Assembly: GCF_900156065.1 (NCBI RefSeq)
Contig: NZ_FTNF01000012.1
Coordinates: 62,001-126,000, forward strand
Direction of reading: 5' to 3'
Origin: Micromonospora avicenniae
GTDB taxonomy: Bacteria; Actinomycetota; Actinomycetes; Mycobacteriales; Micromonosporaceae
DNA: 64,000 bases
The translations under genes were made by a program, and so were the position numbers. Each line of letters begins with the position of its first letter. The stretch's first letter is position 1. The notes under the pieces were generated by a model. It was given only the letters and a program-made list of their open reading frames with translations. It made no database searches and was not told the DNA's origin. Shown piece by piece: positions 40,386-49,576 of this stretch.

Positions 40386-40406
40386 GTTGAGTCCGGGTGA
40401 CTCAAC
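40386..40406. promoter_or_regulatory. HAIR element (HspR-binding site)
   Basis: GTTGAGT-N7-ACTCAAC matches the HAIR consensus (CTTGAGT-N7-ACTCAAG) at all but the outermost base of each arm. It lies upstream of the small heat-shock gene and overlaps the last codon and stop (40402) of the upstream GNAT gene. Confidence 0.85.
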
Positions 40407-40944
40407 TTCCTGTTCTTTGATAGCGCGGTCCGTCCACATCGTCAACCGCTGTGGGCAGCAACTTCTCGAACCAGTGCTCGGCGTACCTGTCCTGCGAGTA
40501 CGCCGGGATCTCCACGTACCCGTGCCGGGCGTAGAGGGCTCGCGCCTCGACCAGGTCGCTGCGGGTGTCCAGGCGGATCCGGTCCGCGCCGGCGTCACGG
40601 GCGTACGCCTCGGCCGCCGCGAGCAGCGCCGCGCCGCCGCCGCGCCCGCGCTGTTCGGGGCGTACGTAGACGCGGGTCAGCTCGGCCCAGTCCGGACGGA
40701 ACCGCAGCCCGGCGCAGCCGGCCGGTCGCCCGTCACAGGCGGCCAGCAGCAGCGCTCCGGTCGGCGCCACCAGGTCACCGCTGGGCGACTCGTCCATCGC
40801 GGCCTCGACCTCGCCGGGCCGGAGGGGCCGCCGGTAGTAGCGCTCCACTATCTCCGCGAAGTACTCGCGCAGCAGGGCCGCCGCGTCGGGTTCGTCGGGG
40901 TGCAGCGGACGCACCGTCCAGGATGCGTGAATCTCGGTCGTCAC
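40402..40944 (-). CDS. GNAT-family N-acetyltransferase
   Basis: A 180-residue acetyltransferase. The acetyl-CoA pyrophosphate loop is VYVRPEQRGRGGGAALLAAAEAYARD (about residues 92-117, Q/RxxGxG/A motif), followed by the usual RLDTRSDLVEARALYARHGYVEI. The acceptor substrate is unknown. It is the gene upstream of hsp20 on the same strand and ends inside the HAIR element, but hsp20 has its own promoter. Confidence 0.88.
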   Translation of the reverse strand: MTTEIHASWTVRPLHPDEPDAAALLREYFAEIVERYYRRPLRPGEVEAAMDESPSGDLVAPTGALLLAACDGRPAGCAGLRFRPDWAELTRVYVRPEQRGRGGGAALLAAAEAYARDAGADRIRLDTRSDLVEARALYARHGYVEIPAYSQDRYAEHWFEKLLPTAVDDVDGPRYQRTGS

Positions 40945-41004
40945 GCGCCGATGGTCCCCACCCCGTCAACGGGATTTCTGGCGCGGATCCGTCCGGCCGC
41001 CTGC

Positions 41005-41520
41005 TCAGGACCGACGATAGACGCCCTGCTCCCGGGTGAGCAGCAGCTCGTCCACCAGGTACCGGCGCAGCGTGACATGGTCGGACCCGCCGTCGGCGCA
41101 CCACGGGCGCAGAGCCTCGTTCACCGCGCTCTCCGGGTACGGGGTGCCCGGCGCGAACGATCGCTGTGCGATGTGTTCCAGGACGATGCGTCGTCGGCTG
41201 CGCTGCGCCGGCAGGCCCACCAGCACCCCGTCGCGTACGAACGTCCGCAGCACCGTCTCCTCGGGGCTGGACGCGGGGCGGGTCGGCTGCGGGGTGCGGG
41301 CCAGTTCACGCAGTCGCGCCTCGTCGACCGTGAACGCGCCACCGGCCTCGACGACCAGGCCCGCGGCGGTGAGCCGGCGAAGCGCGGTCACCACCTGCCG
41401 GGCGGGCAGGCTGGCGCGGTCGGCGATCTGGACCGTGCCGGTCGCGCCCAGCGTGATCGCCGCGAACACGCGTCGGCGTACGTCATCGGCGAGGGCTCCG
41501 GCGAGAGCGTGTGCCGTCAT
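41005..41520 (-). CDS. DUF2087 protein with N-terminal winged HTH
   Basis: A 171-residue protein: an N-terminal winged-helix region (about 6-75, VFAAITLGATGTVQIADRASLPARQVVTALRRLTAAGLV) and the C-terminal DUF2087 domain (LRTFVRDGVLVGLPAQRSRRRIVLEHIAQRSFAPGTPYPESAVNEALRPWCADGGSDHVTLRRYLVDELLLTREQGVYRRS). Regulatory role likely; target unknown. AGGGTGA precedes ATG. It follows the MarR gene on the same strand with a 56-nt gap. Confidence 0.85.
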   Translation of the reverse strand: MTAHALAGALADDVRRRVFAAITLGATGTVQIADRASLPARQVVTALRRLTAAGLVVEAGGAFTVDEARLRELARTPQPTRPASSPEETVLRTFVRDGVLVGLPAQRSRRRIVLEHIAQRSFAPGTPYPESAVNEALRPWCADGGSDHVTLRRYLVDELLLTREQGVYRRS

Positions 41521-41576
41521 GCCGTCACCCTGCCAGTGGCGGTACGCGCCCCGCCACGCGATTTCCGGCGCCCTGG

Positions 41577-42074
41577 TCAGCCGGCCGGCTGCTCGGCGAC
41601 GAGCAGGACGCGGCGCAGCAGGTCGGACAGCATCCGCCGCTCGTCGGGGTCGAGCGCGGCGAGCAGCCGTCGTTCCTCGGCGCCCCGGACGTCCAACGCC
41701 CCCCGCCAGGCCGCACGCCCGGCGTCGGTGAGCGCCACGTCCACCCGCCGCCGGTCCGTGCGGGACGGGATCCGCTCGACGAAGCCGCGCCGTTCCAGCG
41801 AGTCCACCCGCGCGGTGATCGAGGCCGGCGCGACACCGAGGTCCTCCGCGAGCGCGGAGGGAGCGGCCCGTCCCTGGCGACCGGCGAGCGCGTGCAGGGT
41901 CTCGTACTCGTGCGCCGGCAGGTCCACATCGGCGAGCGCGCGCTCCTTCACGGTGCGCAGGTGCCGCGTCAGCAGCTGCATCCGCGTGACCGCGCCCTCG
42001 ATGTCCGGGTCGAGGTCGGGCAGTACGGGTTGCCAGCGCTCCACGTGCCGGTCGGCGCGGTCGGGCATCGTCAT
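41577..42074 (-). CDS. MarR-family transcriptional regulator
   Basis: A 165-residue MarR repressor with winged HTH (about 50-115, YETLHALAGRQGRAAPSALAEDLGVAPASITARVDSLERRGFVERIPSRTDRRRVDVALTDAGR). It is divergent from an MFS exporter at 42122; the two form a typical MarR/efflux pair in which a drug-like ligand releases the repressor. The short gap contains an inverted motif pair (42083-42134). Confidence 0.92.
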   Translation of the reverse strand: MTMPDRADRHVERWQPVLPDLDPDIEGAVTRMQLLTRHLRTVKERALADVDLPAHEYETLHALAGRQGRAAPSALAEDLGVAPASITARVDSLERRGFVERIPSRTDRRRVDVALTDAGRAAWRGALDVRGAEERRLLAALDPDERRMLSDLLRRVLLVAEQPAG

Positions 42075-42082
42075 GCCACGAC

Positions 42083-42134
42083 GATACTACGGCGACAAAA
42101 TATTCATTGCCGAAAGGTTCGATGCCGAAGTATC
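42083..42134. promoter_or_regulatory. candidate MarR sites in divergent promoter
   Basis: GATACTACGGCGAC (42083-42096) recurs inverted as GATACTTCGGCATC on the minus strand (42134-42121), 11 of 14 positions agreeing. The second copy overlaps the MFS start codon. Paired sites would let the MarR protein control both directions. Confidence 0.4.
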
Positions 42135-43375
42135 TTGCGTCGGTGACCCACCCTCTGCGCCTGCGCGCCTTCCGGCTGCTGTTCGTCGGCCGCACCATCT
42201 CCGCCGTCGGCGACGCCGTGGTCCCCGCCGCGCTCGCCCTCGCCGTGCTCCGCGCCACCGGCTCGACCAGCGCCCTGGCCCTGGTCCTCGCGGCGGCGAT
42301 GGTCCCCCGGCTGCTCCTGCTCCCCGTCGGCGGCGTCGCGGCCGACCGGTTCGACGCCCGGCGGGTCGCCATCCTCGCCGACCTCGCCCGGTGCGCCTCC
42401 CAACTCGTGGTCGGCGTCGAGCTGCTCGGCGGTGATCCGTCGCTGGCCCACATCACCATCGCGTCGGCCGTCGGCGGCACCGCTGCGGCGTTCGCCCTGC
42501 CCACCGGGTCGCCGCTGGTCGCCGGCACCGTCGACGCGGCACACCGGCAACGGGCCAACGCCCTGCTCGGCGCGACCGCCAACGCCAGCCGGCTCGCCGG
42601 CCCGGCACTCGCCGGTGCCCTCATCTGGGCCGCCGGCCCAGGCTGGGCGTTCGTCCTCGACGCCGCCTCCTTCGCGGTCAGCGCCACCCTGCTCTCGGTC
42701 ATCGCGGTACGGCACGTGCCGCAGCCCGAGCGGCGGTCGCTGACCGCCGATCTGCTGCACGGCTGGCGCGAAGTCCGCTCCCGGACCTGGTTCTGGACCA
42801 GCCTGCTCGGGCACGGGACCTGGAACGGCGCGGCAGCGGTGCTGACCACCCTCGGTCCGGCCGTCGCCATCGACCGCCTCGGTGGCGAAGGTGTCTGGCT
42901 GCTGATGCTCCAGGCCGGCGCGGTCGGCATGCTCACCGGATCCCTGGTCGCCGGCCGGCTCCGCCCTCGCCGTCCCGTGCTGATGGCCAACCTCGCCCTG
43001 GCCAGCTACGCCGCGCCGCTGATCCTGCTCGCCGTCGCCGCGCCGGCACCCGCCGTCATCGTCGCGTACGGGATCGCGCTGGCCGCCCTCGGCTACCTCA
43101 ACCCGGTGTGGGAGACCGTGGTCCAGAGCGCCTTCCCCCCGCACGTGCTGGCCCGCGTCACCTCGTACGACTGGCTGGTGTCACTCGGCGCGATGCCGCT
43201 CGGCTACGCCCTCGCACCGCTGGCCGCCCGCGCCTGGGGTGAACCGGTGCCGCTGGCTGTCGCCGGTGTGCTGGTCCTCGCCGCCTGCGCCGGCACCGCG
43301 CTGGTACCCGGCGTGCGCCGGCTGAGCTGGCCCGCGCCGACCCCACCGGCACCGGCTCCCGTCCCCGCATCATGA
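42122..43375 (+). CDS. MFS transporter (efflux type)
   Basis: A 417-residue MFS protein of the enterobactin-exporter/MFS_3 style: RAFRLLFVGRTISAVGDAVVPAALALAVL at the start, RLLLLPVGGVAADRFDARRVAI as the A-like motif, and about 12 helices. GAAAGG precedes ATG 42122; an in-frame TTG at 42107 is less likely. It is under probable control of the divergent MarR regulator. Substrate unknown. Confidence 0.87.
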   Translation: MPKYLASVTHPLRLRAFRLLFVGRTISAVGDAVVPAALALAVLRATGSTSALALVLAAAMVPRLLLLPVGGVAADRFDARRVAILADLARCASQLVVGVELLGGDPSLAHITIASAVGGTAAAFALPTGSPLVAGTVDAAHRQRANALLGATANASRLAGPALAGALIWAAGPGWAFVLDAASFAVSATLLSVIAVRHVPQPERRSLTADLLHGWREVRSRTWFWTSLLGHGTWNGAAAVLTTLGPAVAIDRLGGEGVWLLMLQAGAVGMLTGSLVAGRLRPRRPVLMANLALASYAAPLILLAVAAPAPAVIVAYGIALAALGYLNPVWETVVQSAFPPHVLARVTSYDWLVSLGAMPLGYALAPLAARAWGEPVPLAVAGVLVLAACAGTALVPGVRRLSWPAPTPPAPAPVPAS

Positions 43376-43456
43376 TCCACGACGCCGGCCCGTGGCCGAT
43401 CCGTTACCACACACGCCGAAGTCGGGACCCCGCTCGGCGGCGCGGACCGCCATGAT

Positions 43457-45013
43457 ATGGACGTGGCCGAATCCGTCACCGAGCTGGGCCGCTCACGCGG
43501 CGACGACCCAGCCACGGCCGGCGGCCCACCCGCCCCCGGTCCCCGCGCCCGCGGGCCGTGGCTGATCGCCGCAGCGGTGACCGCCCTGTTGCTGCTGCTC
43601 GCCAACCGCTATGGCTACCACCGCGACGAGCTCTACTTCCTGCTGTGCGGACGGCACCTCGACTGGGGATACGTCGACCAGGGCCCGCTGGTGCCCGCCC
43701 TCGCCCGGCTGGTCGACACGCTCGCGCCGGGCAACCTGGTGGCGCTACGCACTCCGTCCGCGCTGATCGGGGGCGGCTGCGTCCTGATCGTCGCCGCGAT
43801 CACCCGCGAACTCGGCGCCGGGCGGGGCGCCCAGACGTTCGCGGCGTTCCTCGCCGGCACCTCCGGCCTGGTCTTCGCCAGCGGGCACCTGCTCAGCACC
43901 ACCACCGTCGACATGCTCGTCTGGCTGGTCGTGGCGTTGTTCGCCGCCCGGATGCTGCGCGCCGGCGACTCTCGCTGGGCAATCGCCATCGGGCTGGCCC
44001 TCGGCGTCGGCATGCTCAACAAGCTGCTGCCCGCGCTGCTCGCCGTCGGGCTCGTCGCCGCAGTGGCCATCGCCGGCCCACGTCGGCTGCTGCGCGACCG
44101 CTGGGTGCTCGCCGCCGCCGGCGTCGCCGTGCTGCTCGCCGCGCCCACGCTGATCTGGCAGGCCGCGCACGGCTTCCCGCAGCTCTCCGTGGCCGCCGCC
44201 ATCTCCGACGGCGACAGCTCCTACAGCGGGCGGGTCGACGCCTTCACACTCCAGTTCGTCATCATCAGCCCGTACGCCGTGCCGATCTGGATCGCCGGGC
44301 TCGTCGCCCTGCTGCGTCGACCGGCGTGGCGGGCGTACCGGGCGCTGGCCTGGGCCTGGCTGGTGGTGGTCGCCGTCGTGCTGCTCGCCGGCGGCAAGGG
44401 CTACTACGACGCGCCGTTGCTGCTGGTGCTCGCCGCCGCCGGGGCCGTGCTCACCGTCGCCTGGGCCGGCCGCGGCGCGACCACGCTGAAGCGCGGGCTA
44501 CTGATCGTCGGCGCGCTGCTGTTCGTCGCCCCCAACGGGGTGCTGCTGCTGCCCACCCTGCCCGCCGACCGGCTGCCCGGCTTCGTGACGGCCGTGAACT
44601 ACGACGCCGGCGAGACGATCGGCTGGCCGGAGTTCGCCGACTCCGTCGCCGCCGTGCACGGGGCACTGCCCGATTCGCAGCGACAGCGGGCCGTCATCCT
44701 CACCGCGAACTACGGCGAGGCCGGCGCGGTCGCCCGCTACGGCCCGTCCCGCGGACTGCCGGCGGCCTACTCCGGCCACAACAGCCTGGCCGACTTCGGC
44801 CAGCCGCCCGCCGATGCCGACGTGGTGATCGCCGTCGGCTGGGAACGCCCCGACCAACTGCGCGCCTGGCTCGCCGACGTCACGCTCGCCGGCCGGGTCG
44901 ACCAGCGCGTCGAGGTCGACAACGACGAGAACGGCGGCCCCATCTGGCTCTGCACCGGGCTGCGGCGACCGTGGGCGGAGATCTGGCGGACCGACGTACG
45001 CCACGCCGGCTGA
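43457..45013 (+). CDS. GT39-like membrane glycosyltransferase
   Basis: A 518-residue integral membrane protein with about 11-12 helices, of the PMT_2/ArnT-like (GT39/GT83) fold. NRYGYHRDELYFLLCGRHLDWGYVDQGPLVPALARL near residues 50-85 includes the conserved acidic DE in the first outer loop that binds the polyprenyl-phosphate sugar donor. The C-terminal ~130 residues form an outside domain. It should move a sugar from a polyprenyl-phosphate donor to a cell-surface acceptor. Confidence 0.87.
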   Translation: MDVAESVTELGRSRGDDPATAGGPPAPGPRARGPWLIAAAVTALLLLLANRYGYHRDELYFLLCGRHLDWGYVDQGPLVPALARLVDTLAPGNLVALRTPSALIGGGCVLIVAAITRELGAGRGAQTFAAFLAGTSGLVFASGHLLSTTTVDMLVWLVVALFAARMLRAGDSRWAIAIGLALGVGMLNKLLPALLAVGLVAAVAIAGPRRLLRDRWVLAAAGVAVLLAAPTLIWQAAHGFPQLSVAAAISDGDSSYSGRVDAFTLQFVIISPYAVPIWIAGLVALLRRPAWRAYRALAWAWLVVVAVVLLAGGKGYYDAPLLLVLAAAGAVLTVAWAGRGATTLKRGLLIVGALLFVAPNGVLLLPTLPADRLPGFVTAVNYDAGETIGWPEFADSVAAVHGALPDSQRQRAVILTANYGEAGAVARYGPSRGLPAAYSGHNSLADFGQPPADADVVIAVGWERPDQLRAWLADVTLAGRVDQRVEVDNDENGGPIWLCTGLRRPWAEIWRTDVRHAG

Positions 45014-45239
45014 CCGCGCGCCGTCGCGCACCCGGCGGCCCCACGGCACGCCGCCAGGCCTGCGGCGGCAAGCCCGGACACGCCGTGCTCGTCGGGGAAT
45101 CGTCGAACCGGGGACGGCCCCGTCCAACTGCGTCGATAATTCGTGTCGAGGTGCGGCCGTACGGCGGCGGGTCGCCCGGTGGCCGAGCACGGCACCCGCT
45201 GGGCTCCGCGATCCGGGCGCGACGGGGCAGGAGGCCGGG

Positions 45240-46412
45240 ATGACGACCGGAGACGGCGCCAGCCTGGTGCGCCGCCCGGACGCGTCGAACCGCGCCACCC
45301 TGCTGGAGCTGCTCTTCGACGTGGTCTTCGTGGCCGCCATCGCGCTCGTCTCGATGATCACCGCCCAGAACGGATCCTGGACCGACACCGGACACACGCT
45401 GCTGCTGTTCATGGCGATCTGGTGGACGTGGTCGATCACCTCGGTCACCACCGACTTCTACGACCCGGAGCAGCGCCCCATCCAAGTCGTGATCATGGTG
45501 ACCGCGCTCGGGGCCGTGGGGACGGCCGCCACACTGCCGAGAGCCGCCGAAGCGCACTCGCTGATCTTCGCCGTCGCGTACGTGGCGCCACACGTGCTCC
45601 GCGGCGTCATCCTGGTCAGCGCCTTGCACCGGCACCGGCACAAGGCCCAGGAGCGCGCCGCCCGGTTCCTCTTCTGGTTCGCGGTCTCCGCGATCCTCTG
45701 GCTCCTCGGGGCGATGCTGCCCGGCAAGCCGCACTGGTGGTTGTGGACCGCCGCCGTGGCCATCGAGTACGTGTCGACCGCAGTGCGCTTCCCGACGCCA
45801 TGGCTGGGCCGGGTGCCGGTCGACCAGTACGAGAAGGTGACCGAGCACCTGGGCGAGCGGTACCAGCAGTTCGTCATCCTGGCCCTCGGCGACATCATCC
45901 TCGTGCCCACGCTGAAGATCAGCGCCTCGGACTTCGCCGCGCCGCGGTTGGCCGGATTCGTGACGGCCTTCATCACGATGCTGCTGCTCTGGCAGCTCTA
46001 CGTGTACCGGTCCGGTTCGATCCTCACGCTGACCAAACGCCAACGCGGCCGGGCCGCCCGGCTGGCCCCGTACACCCATCTGGTGATGCTGATCGGCGTG
46101 GTCTGCGTCGCCGCCGGCGCCGACCGGGTCATCCACCAGCCGACCGGGGAGACGCCGCTGCGCGAGGTGGTACTCATGCTGGGTGGCCCCGCGTTGTTCC
46201 TTCTCGGGCGGGCCATCTTCACCTACCGGCTCGATGCGGGCGTGCCGTGGCACCGGCTCGCCTGGCTGCCGGTGCTGGGCGTCATGGTGCCGTGGGCGCC
46301 CAGCTGGCCGTCGGTGCTGGTCACCGCCGCGGCGGCGCTGGTGCTGGCCGCCGCGGTGGCCAGCGACATCCTTCGTGATCGGTGGCGGCAGAAGGCTCAG
46401 TCCGGAGAATGA
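45240..46412 (+). CDS. low temperature requirement protein A (LtrA) family
   Basis: A 390-residue LtrA-family membrane protein with about 11 helices; RRPDASNRATLLELLFDVVFVAAIALVS is the family opening (ELFFDLVFV). Listeria LtrA is needed at low temperature, but the molecular function is unknown. ATG 45240 follows a GGCAGGAGG-like stretch. The 3' end of the gene takes part in a terminator hairpin. Confidence 0.88.
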   Translation: MTTGDGASLVRRPDASNRATLLELLFDVVFVAAIALVSMITAQNGSWTDTGHTLLLFMAIWWTWSITSVTTDFYDPEQRPIQVVIMVTALGAVGTAATLPRAAEAHSLIFAVAYVAPHVLRGVILVSALHRHRHKAQERAARFLFWFAVSAILWLLGAMLPGKPHWWLWTAAVAIEYVSTAVRFPTPWLGRVPVDQYEKVTEHLGERYQQFVILALGDIILVPTLKISASDFAAPRLAGFVTAFITMLLLWQLYVYRSGSILTLTKRQRGRAARLAPYTHLVMLIGVVCVAAGADRVIHQPTGETPLREVVLMLGGPALFLLGRAIFTYRLDAGVPWHRLAWLPVLGVMVPWAPSWPSVLVTAAAALVLAAAVASDILRDRWRQKAQSGE

Positions 46413-46427
46413 GCCTGCTGCCGCCAC
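46382..46427. terminator. hairpin overlapping the ltrA 3' end
   Basis: A stem of 10 and 5 bp with a 2x2 internal loop (46382-46398 with 46411-46427) spans the LtrA stop codon and separates it from the convergent aldo/keto reductase gene. Confidence 0.65.
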
Positions 46428-46442
46428 GGCGATGCCGGTGGC

Positions 46443-47471
46443 TCAGCCCGTGGGCAGTTCGCGGCCGCGCTGCTGCACGCCCGGCCGGCCGTACGGGTAG
46501 TCGCCGACCGGCGGGTCGCTGGCCTCGTCCAACAGGCGGATCTGCTCGGCGTCGAGGGTCAGATCGGCGGCGGTGAGGTTGTCGTCCAACTGTTCGGTGG
46601 TCCGCGCTCCGAGGATCACCGACGTGACCGCCGGCCGCGCCGCCAACCAGGCCAGCGCCACGGCCGACATGGAGGCGCCCAGGTCGTCGGCGACCTGCCG
46701 CACCGCGTCGAGCACCCGCCAGGTCCGTTCCTGGGCGTTACGGCCCGCGTACGCCTCGACGCCGCGCTCAGGGTTCTCACCGAGACGGGTGGCGCCGGTC
46801 GGCGGGGTGTCCCGGCGGTACTTGCCGGACAGCCAGCCGCCACCGAGCGGGGACCACGGCAGGATGCCGATGCCCTCGTTCTCGCAGACCGGCACCAGCT
46901 CGAACTCGATCTCCCGAGCCAGCAGGTTGTACTGCGGCTGCAGCGTCACGATCGGCGCGAGGCCGAGATGCTGGGTGAGCAGTGCGGCCTTCTGCAGCTG
47001 CCAACCGGTGAAGTTGCTGACCCCGGCGTAACGGATCTTGCCTGCGCTGATCGCATCGTCGAAGAACCGCAGCGTCTCCGGCAGCGGAGTCAGCGGATCC
47101 CAGGCGTGGGCCTGGTAGAGGTCGATGGCCTCGATGCCGAGCCGTCGCAGGCTCGCGTCCAGGGCGCGGGTCAGGTGCACCCGGGACAGGCCGGCGTCGT
47201 TCGCTCCCGGACCCATCGGGAAGCGCCCCTTGGTGGCGATCACCATCCGGTCGCGCATGCCGGGCCGGGCCTGCAGCCATCGTCCGACGATCTCCTCGGA
47301 GACGCCGCGGGAGTACACGTCGGCGGTGTCGATGAAGGTGCCGCCGGCCTCGGCGAACCGGTCGAGCTGGGCGAAGCTGCCCTCCTCGTCGGTCTCCGCG
47401 CCGAACGTCATCGTGCCGAGGCAGAGGGTCGACACCACCGTGCCGGTGGCGCCCAGGGTCCGGTAGCGCAT
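46443..47471 (-). CDS. aldo/keto reductase
   Basis: A 342-residue NADPH-dependent TIM-barrel oxidoreductase. MRYRTLGATGTVVSTLCLGTMTFG opens the family; FIDTADVYSRGVSEEIVGRWLQ carries the catalytic Asp and Tyr, IATKGRFP the Lys, and YQAHAWD the His. The AKR C-terminus (VILGARTTEQLDDNL) is present. ATG 47471 is taken because GGAAGG then sits 6 nt upstream; ATG 47477 would abut it. Substrate unknown. Confidence 0.92.
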   Translation of the reverse strand: MRYRTLGATGTVVSTLCLGTMTFGAETDEEGSFAQLDRFAEAGGTFIDTADVYSRGVSEEIVGRWLQARPGMRDRMVIATKGRFPMGPGANDAGLSRVHLTRALDASLRRLGIEAIDLYQAHAWDPLTPLPETLRFFDDAISAGKIRYAGVSNFTGWQLQKAALLTQHLGLAPIVTLQPQYNLLAREIEFELVPVCENEGIGILPWSPLGGGWLSGKYRRDTPPTGATRLGENPERGVEAYAGRNAQERTWRVLDAVRQVADDLGASMSAVALAWLAARPAVTSVILGARTTEQLDDNLTAADLTLDAEQIRLLDEASDPPVGDYPYGRPGVQQRGRELPTG

Positions 47472-47720
47472 GGCCATCCTTCCGGTCGGGGAACAAAGCT
47501 GATCTTCGCACCGGCCCTCGCGCGCCCGGGCTGCGGGGGGATCCGGAGCTCGGGCGACACCTGTCGTACGTGCGCGTGCAGCTCCTGCCGGCCCTGGCCG
47601 GCAGCTCGGCCCGGCCGCCGGGCCCGAGCAGCCGCGTCGATGCGACCGTGCGGTCCGACGCGGGATACGGCAGAGTGTCGCGCGAGGCGGGGGACACGGC
47701 CGAGGCGGGGAGGAGCGACC

Positions 47721-49184
47721 GTGCAGGGTCCGACCGGGGTGGTCTTTCCCGCTGTCGAGGGCAGGCGCAGCACGACCGCGCTCGGCCGGGCGGTCGTGGT
47801 CGACGCGCTGCGCGCCGTCGATCCGGTCGGCGCCCGGTCGGCCGAGCACGAGACGGACTGGCGGCACGGGTACCTCGGCCACTTCCGCCGGCTGCTGGAG
47901 GCGAGCCTGCTCTCCCCCGACGCCGCGGTCACCATCGCCCGCGCCGGGCTCGCCTCCCTGCACGCCCGGATGGCGGTGATCGGCGACGACGGCCATGAGA
48001 TCGGGCTCGACGAGGTCTTCTCGACACCGGGCGGGCACCCGCCGTTGGACACGGCCACCGTCACCGGTGACGGCCCGGTCGAGCGGGAACTCTCGCTGCC
48101 GTACCGGGGCCGACGCCTGCGCGGCGACGACCTGCGACGCCGTCTCGACGCGTGGGTAGCCGCCGGCGTCGTCGAACCCTCGTGCGCCGACGCCGTGGGC
48201 ACGGTGATCGACAACCCCGACTGGCTGGACCTGCGTGACAAGCGGATCGTCGTGCTCGGCGCGGGCGCCGAGATGGGCCCCCTGACCTCCGTGCTGCGGT
48301 GGGGCGGCGAGGTGATGGCGGTCGACCTGCCCCGGCCGGAGATCTGGCGACGCCTGCTGAACACCGCCCGCCGCTACGGCGGCCGCCTGCACCTGCCACT
48401 GCCCGCCGGCAGCCCCACGGACGACGACCGGACACTTGCCGCGCACGCGGGCGCCGACCTGCTGCACCGCCTGTCGCAGGTGGCCGAGTGGCTGCACCGC
48501 GTCGACGGCCCGCTCGTGCTGGGCAACTACGTGTATGCCGACGGGGCCACGAACGTGCGGGTCGCGGTGGCGGTCGACGCGCTCAGCCGACACCTTCGGC
48601 AGCGCCGACCCGACACGGCTCTCGCGTTCCTCGCCACCCCCACCGACGTCTTCGCCGTCCCGGCCGACGCGGTGCGCCACGCGGACGAGGCGTACGCCGG
48701 CCGTGGCACCGCCCATCGCGCGGTGCGGCTGCTCTCCGCCGGTCGGCTCCTGCGCCGCAACTACGCGCCCGACGCCGACCCGGGCATCAACGACAGCCTG
48801 GTGCCGCAGCAGGGACCCAACTACGCGCTGGCCAAGCGGTTGCAGCGGTGGCGGGCCACTGTCGCGCGGGAGGCGGGCGCAACGGTGTCGTTCAACGTCG
48901 CGCCGCCCACCCGGACCCGCTCGGTGCTGCGTAACCGGGCGCTCGCGGCCGCGTACGCCGGGGCGCACCGGTTCGGCATCGAGGTGTTCGAACCGGCGAC
49001 CAGCAACACCCTGATGGCCGCGTTGCTCGTGCACAACCTCCGCAACGGCGTCCCGGCGTCCGCGCATCCGTGGCAGGACGAGGCGTACGCCGCGGCGCAT
49101 GGCGGGTTGTGGCGAGTGCCGTACGCCCCGCGCAGCGCGCTCGGGCTCGCCGTACTGCTCGGCCTCGGCGGGGCCCGCTCCTGA
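47721..49184 (+). CDS. conserved protein of unknown function with Rossmann-like motif
   Basis: A 487-residue protein I do not recognise. The central region KRIVVLGAGAEMGPLTSVLRWGGEVMAVDLPRPEIW (about residues 170-205) is a nucleotide-binding Rossmann turn (GxGxxG followed by an acidic strand end). A helical N-terminal domain (1-140) and a C-terminal helical part (SFNVAPPTRTRSVLRNRALAAAYAGAHRFGIEVFEPATSNTLMAALLVHNL) flank it. GAGGAGCGACC sits before the GTG. It is monocistronic and divergent from the aldo/keto reductase. An NAD(P)-dependent role is only inferred. Confidence 0.8.
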   Translation: MQGPTGVVFPAVEGRRSTTALGRAVVVDALRAVDPVGARSAEHETDWRHGYLGHFRRLLEASLLSPDAAVTIARAGLASLHARMAVIGDDGHEIGLDEVFSTPGGHPPLDTATVTGDGPVERELSLPYRGRRLRGDDLRRRLDAWVAAGVVEPSCADAVGTVIDNPDWLDLRDKRIVVLGAGAEMGPLTSVLRWGGEVMAVDLPRPEIWRRLLNTARRYGGRLHLPLPAGSPTDDDRTLAAHAGADLLHRLSQVAEWLHRVDGPLVLGNYVYADGATNVRVAVAVDALSRHLRQRRPDTALAFLATPTDVFAVPADAVRHADEAYAGRGTAHRAVRLLSAGRLLRRNYAPDADPGINDSLVPQQGPNYALAKRLQRWRATVAREAGATVSFNVAPPTRTRSVLRNRALAAAYAGAHRFGIEVFEPATSNTLMAALLVHNLRNGVPASAHPWQDEAYAAAHGGLWRVPYAPRSALGLAVLLGLGGARS

Positions 49185-49267
49185 GTCTGGTGGTACGCGC
49201 TGGCCCCAGGTCATATGGTGGCGCCGCTACGGCTACGCCGGGCGGTGATCACGAAGGTGACTCGATT

Positions 49268-49576
49268 GTGATCAGCACCATCGTGAGGCCGCAGCCGCAG
49301 GAGCTGCCGCAGCCGCAGGAGCTACGGTCCCGGACCAAGGTCCGGCAGATACAGGTTTTCGGGGAGAGGGTCTCGTGCCGCACTGACCCGTGCGGGCAGC
49401 GGCGTCCTGCGGGTGCCGGTGCGGGCGCTGCCGCTGAGCCGAACCGCCGCCCCGCATCGCATCGTGGTGCCGGCCTCTCCGCAGCTCACGGTGTCGACGT
49501 CACCGGAAGCCGGCTCTCGCTGCCCAGCGGATGCGTCCCGTCGGCGCGCTCACCGCGTTCCATTTCCGGCACTTGA
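49268..49576 (+). CDS. possible small protein with PQPQEL repeat
   Basis: A 102-codon ORF starting at GTG 49268 with AAGGTGA 7-8 nt upstream and ending 18 nt before the LLM gene. It opens ISTIV and repeats PQPQEL twice (exact 18-bp DNA repeat, 49288-49323), followed by a Cys-containing stretch VSCRTDPCG and an Arg/Ala/Pro-rich tail that looks like unselected GC-rich sequence. It could be a short peptide gene or noise. Without it, 49185-49593 (409 bp) holds no gene. Confidence 0.25.
   Translation: MISTIVRPQPQELPQPQELRSRTKVRQIQVFGERVSCRTDPCGQRRPAGAGAGAAAEPNRRPASHRGAGLSAAHGVDVTGSRLSLPSGCVPSARSPRSISGT
49288..49323. repeat. exact 18-bp tandem duplication
   Basis: GCCGCAGCCGCAGGAGCT occurs twice in direct succession (49288-49305 and 49306-49323), upstream of the LLM oxidoreductase gene. 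It keeps the reading frame of the small ORF above. Confidence 0.8.
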
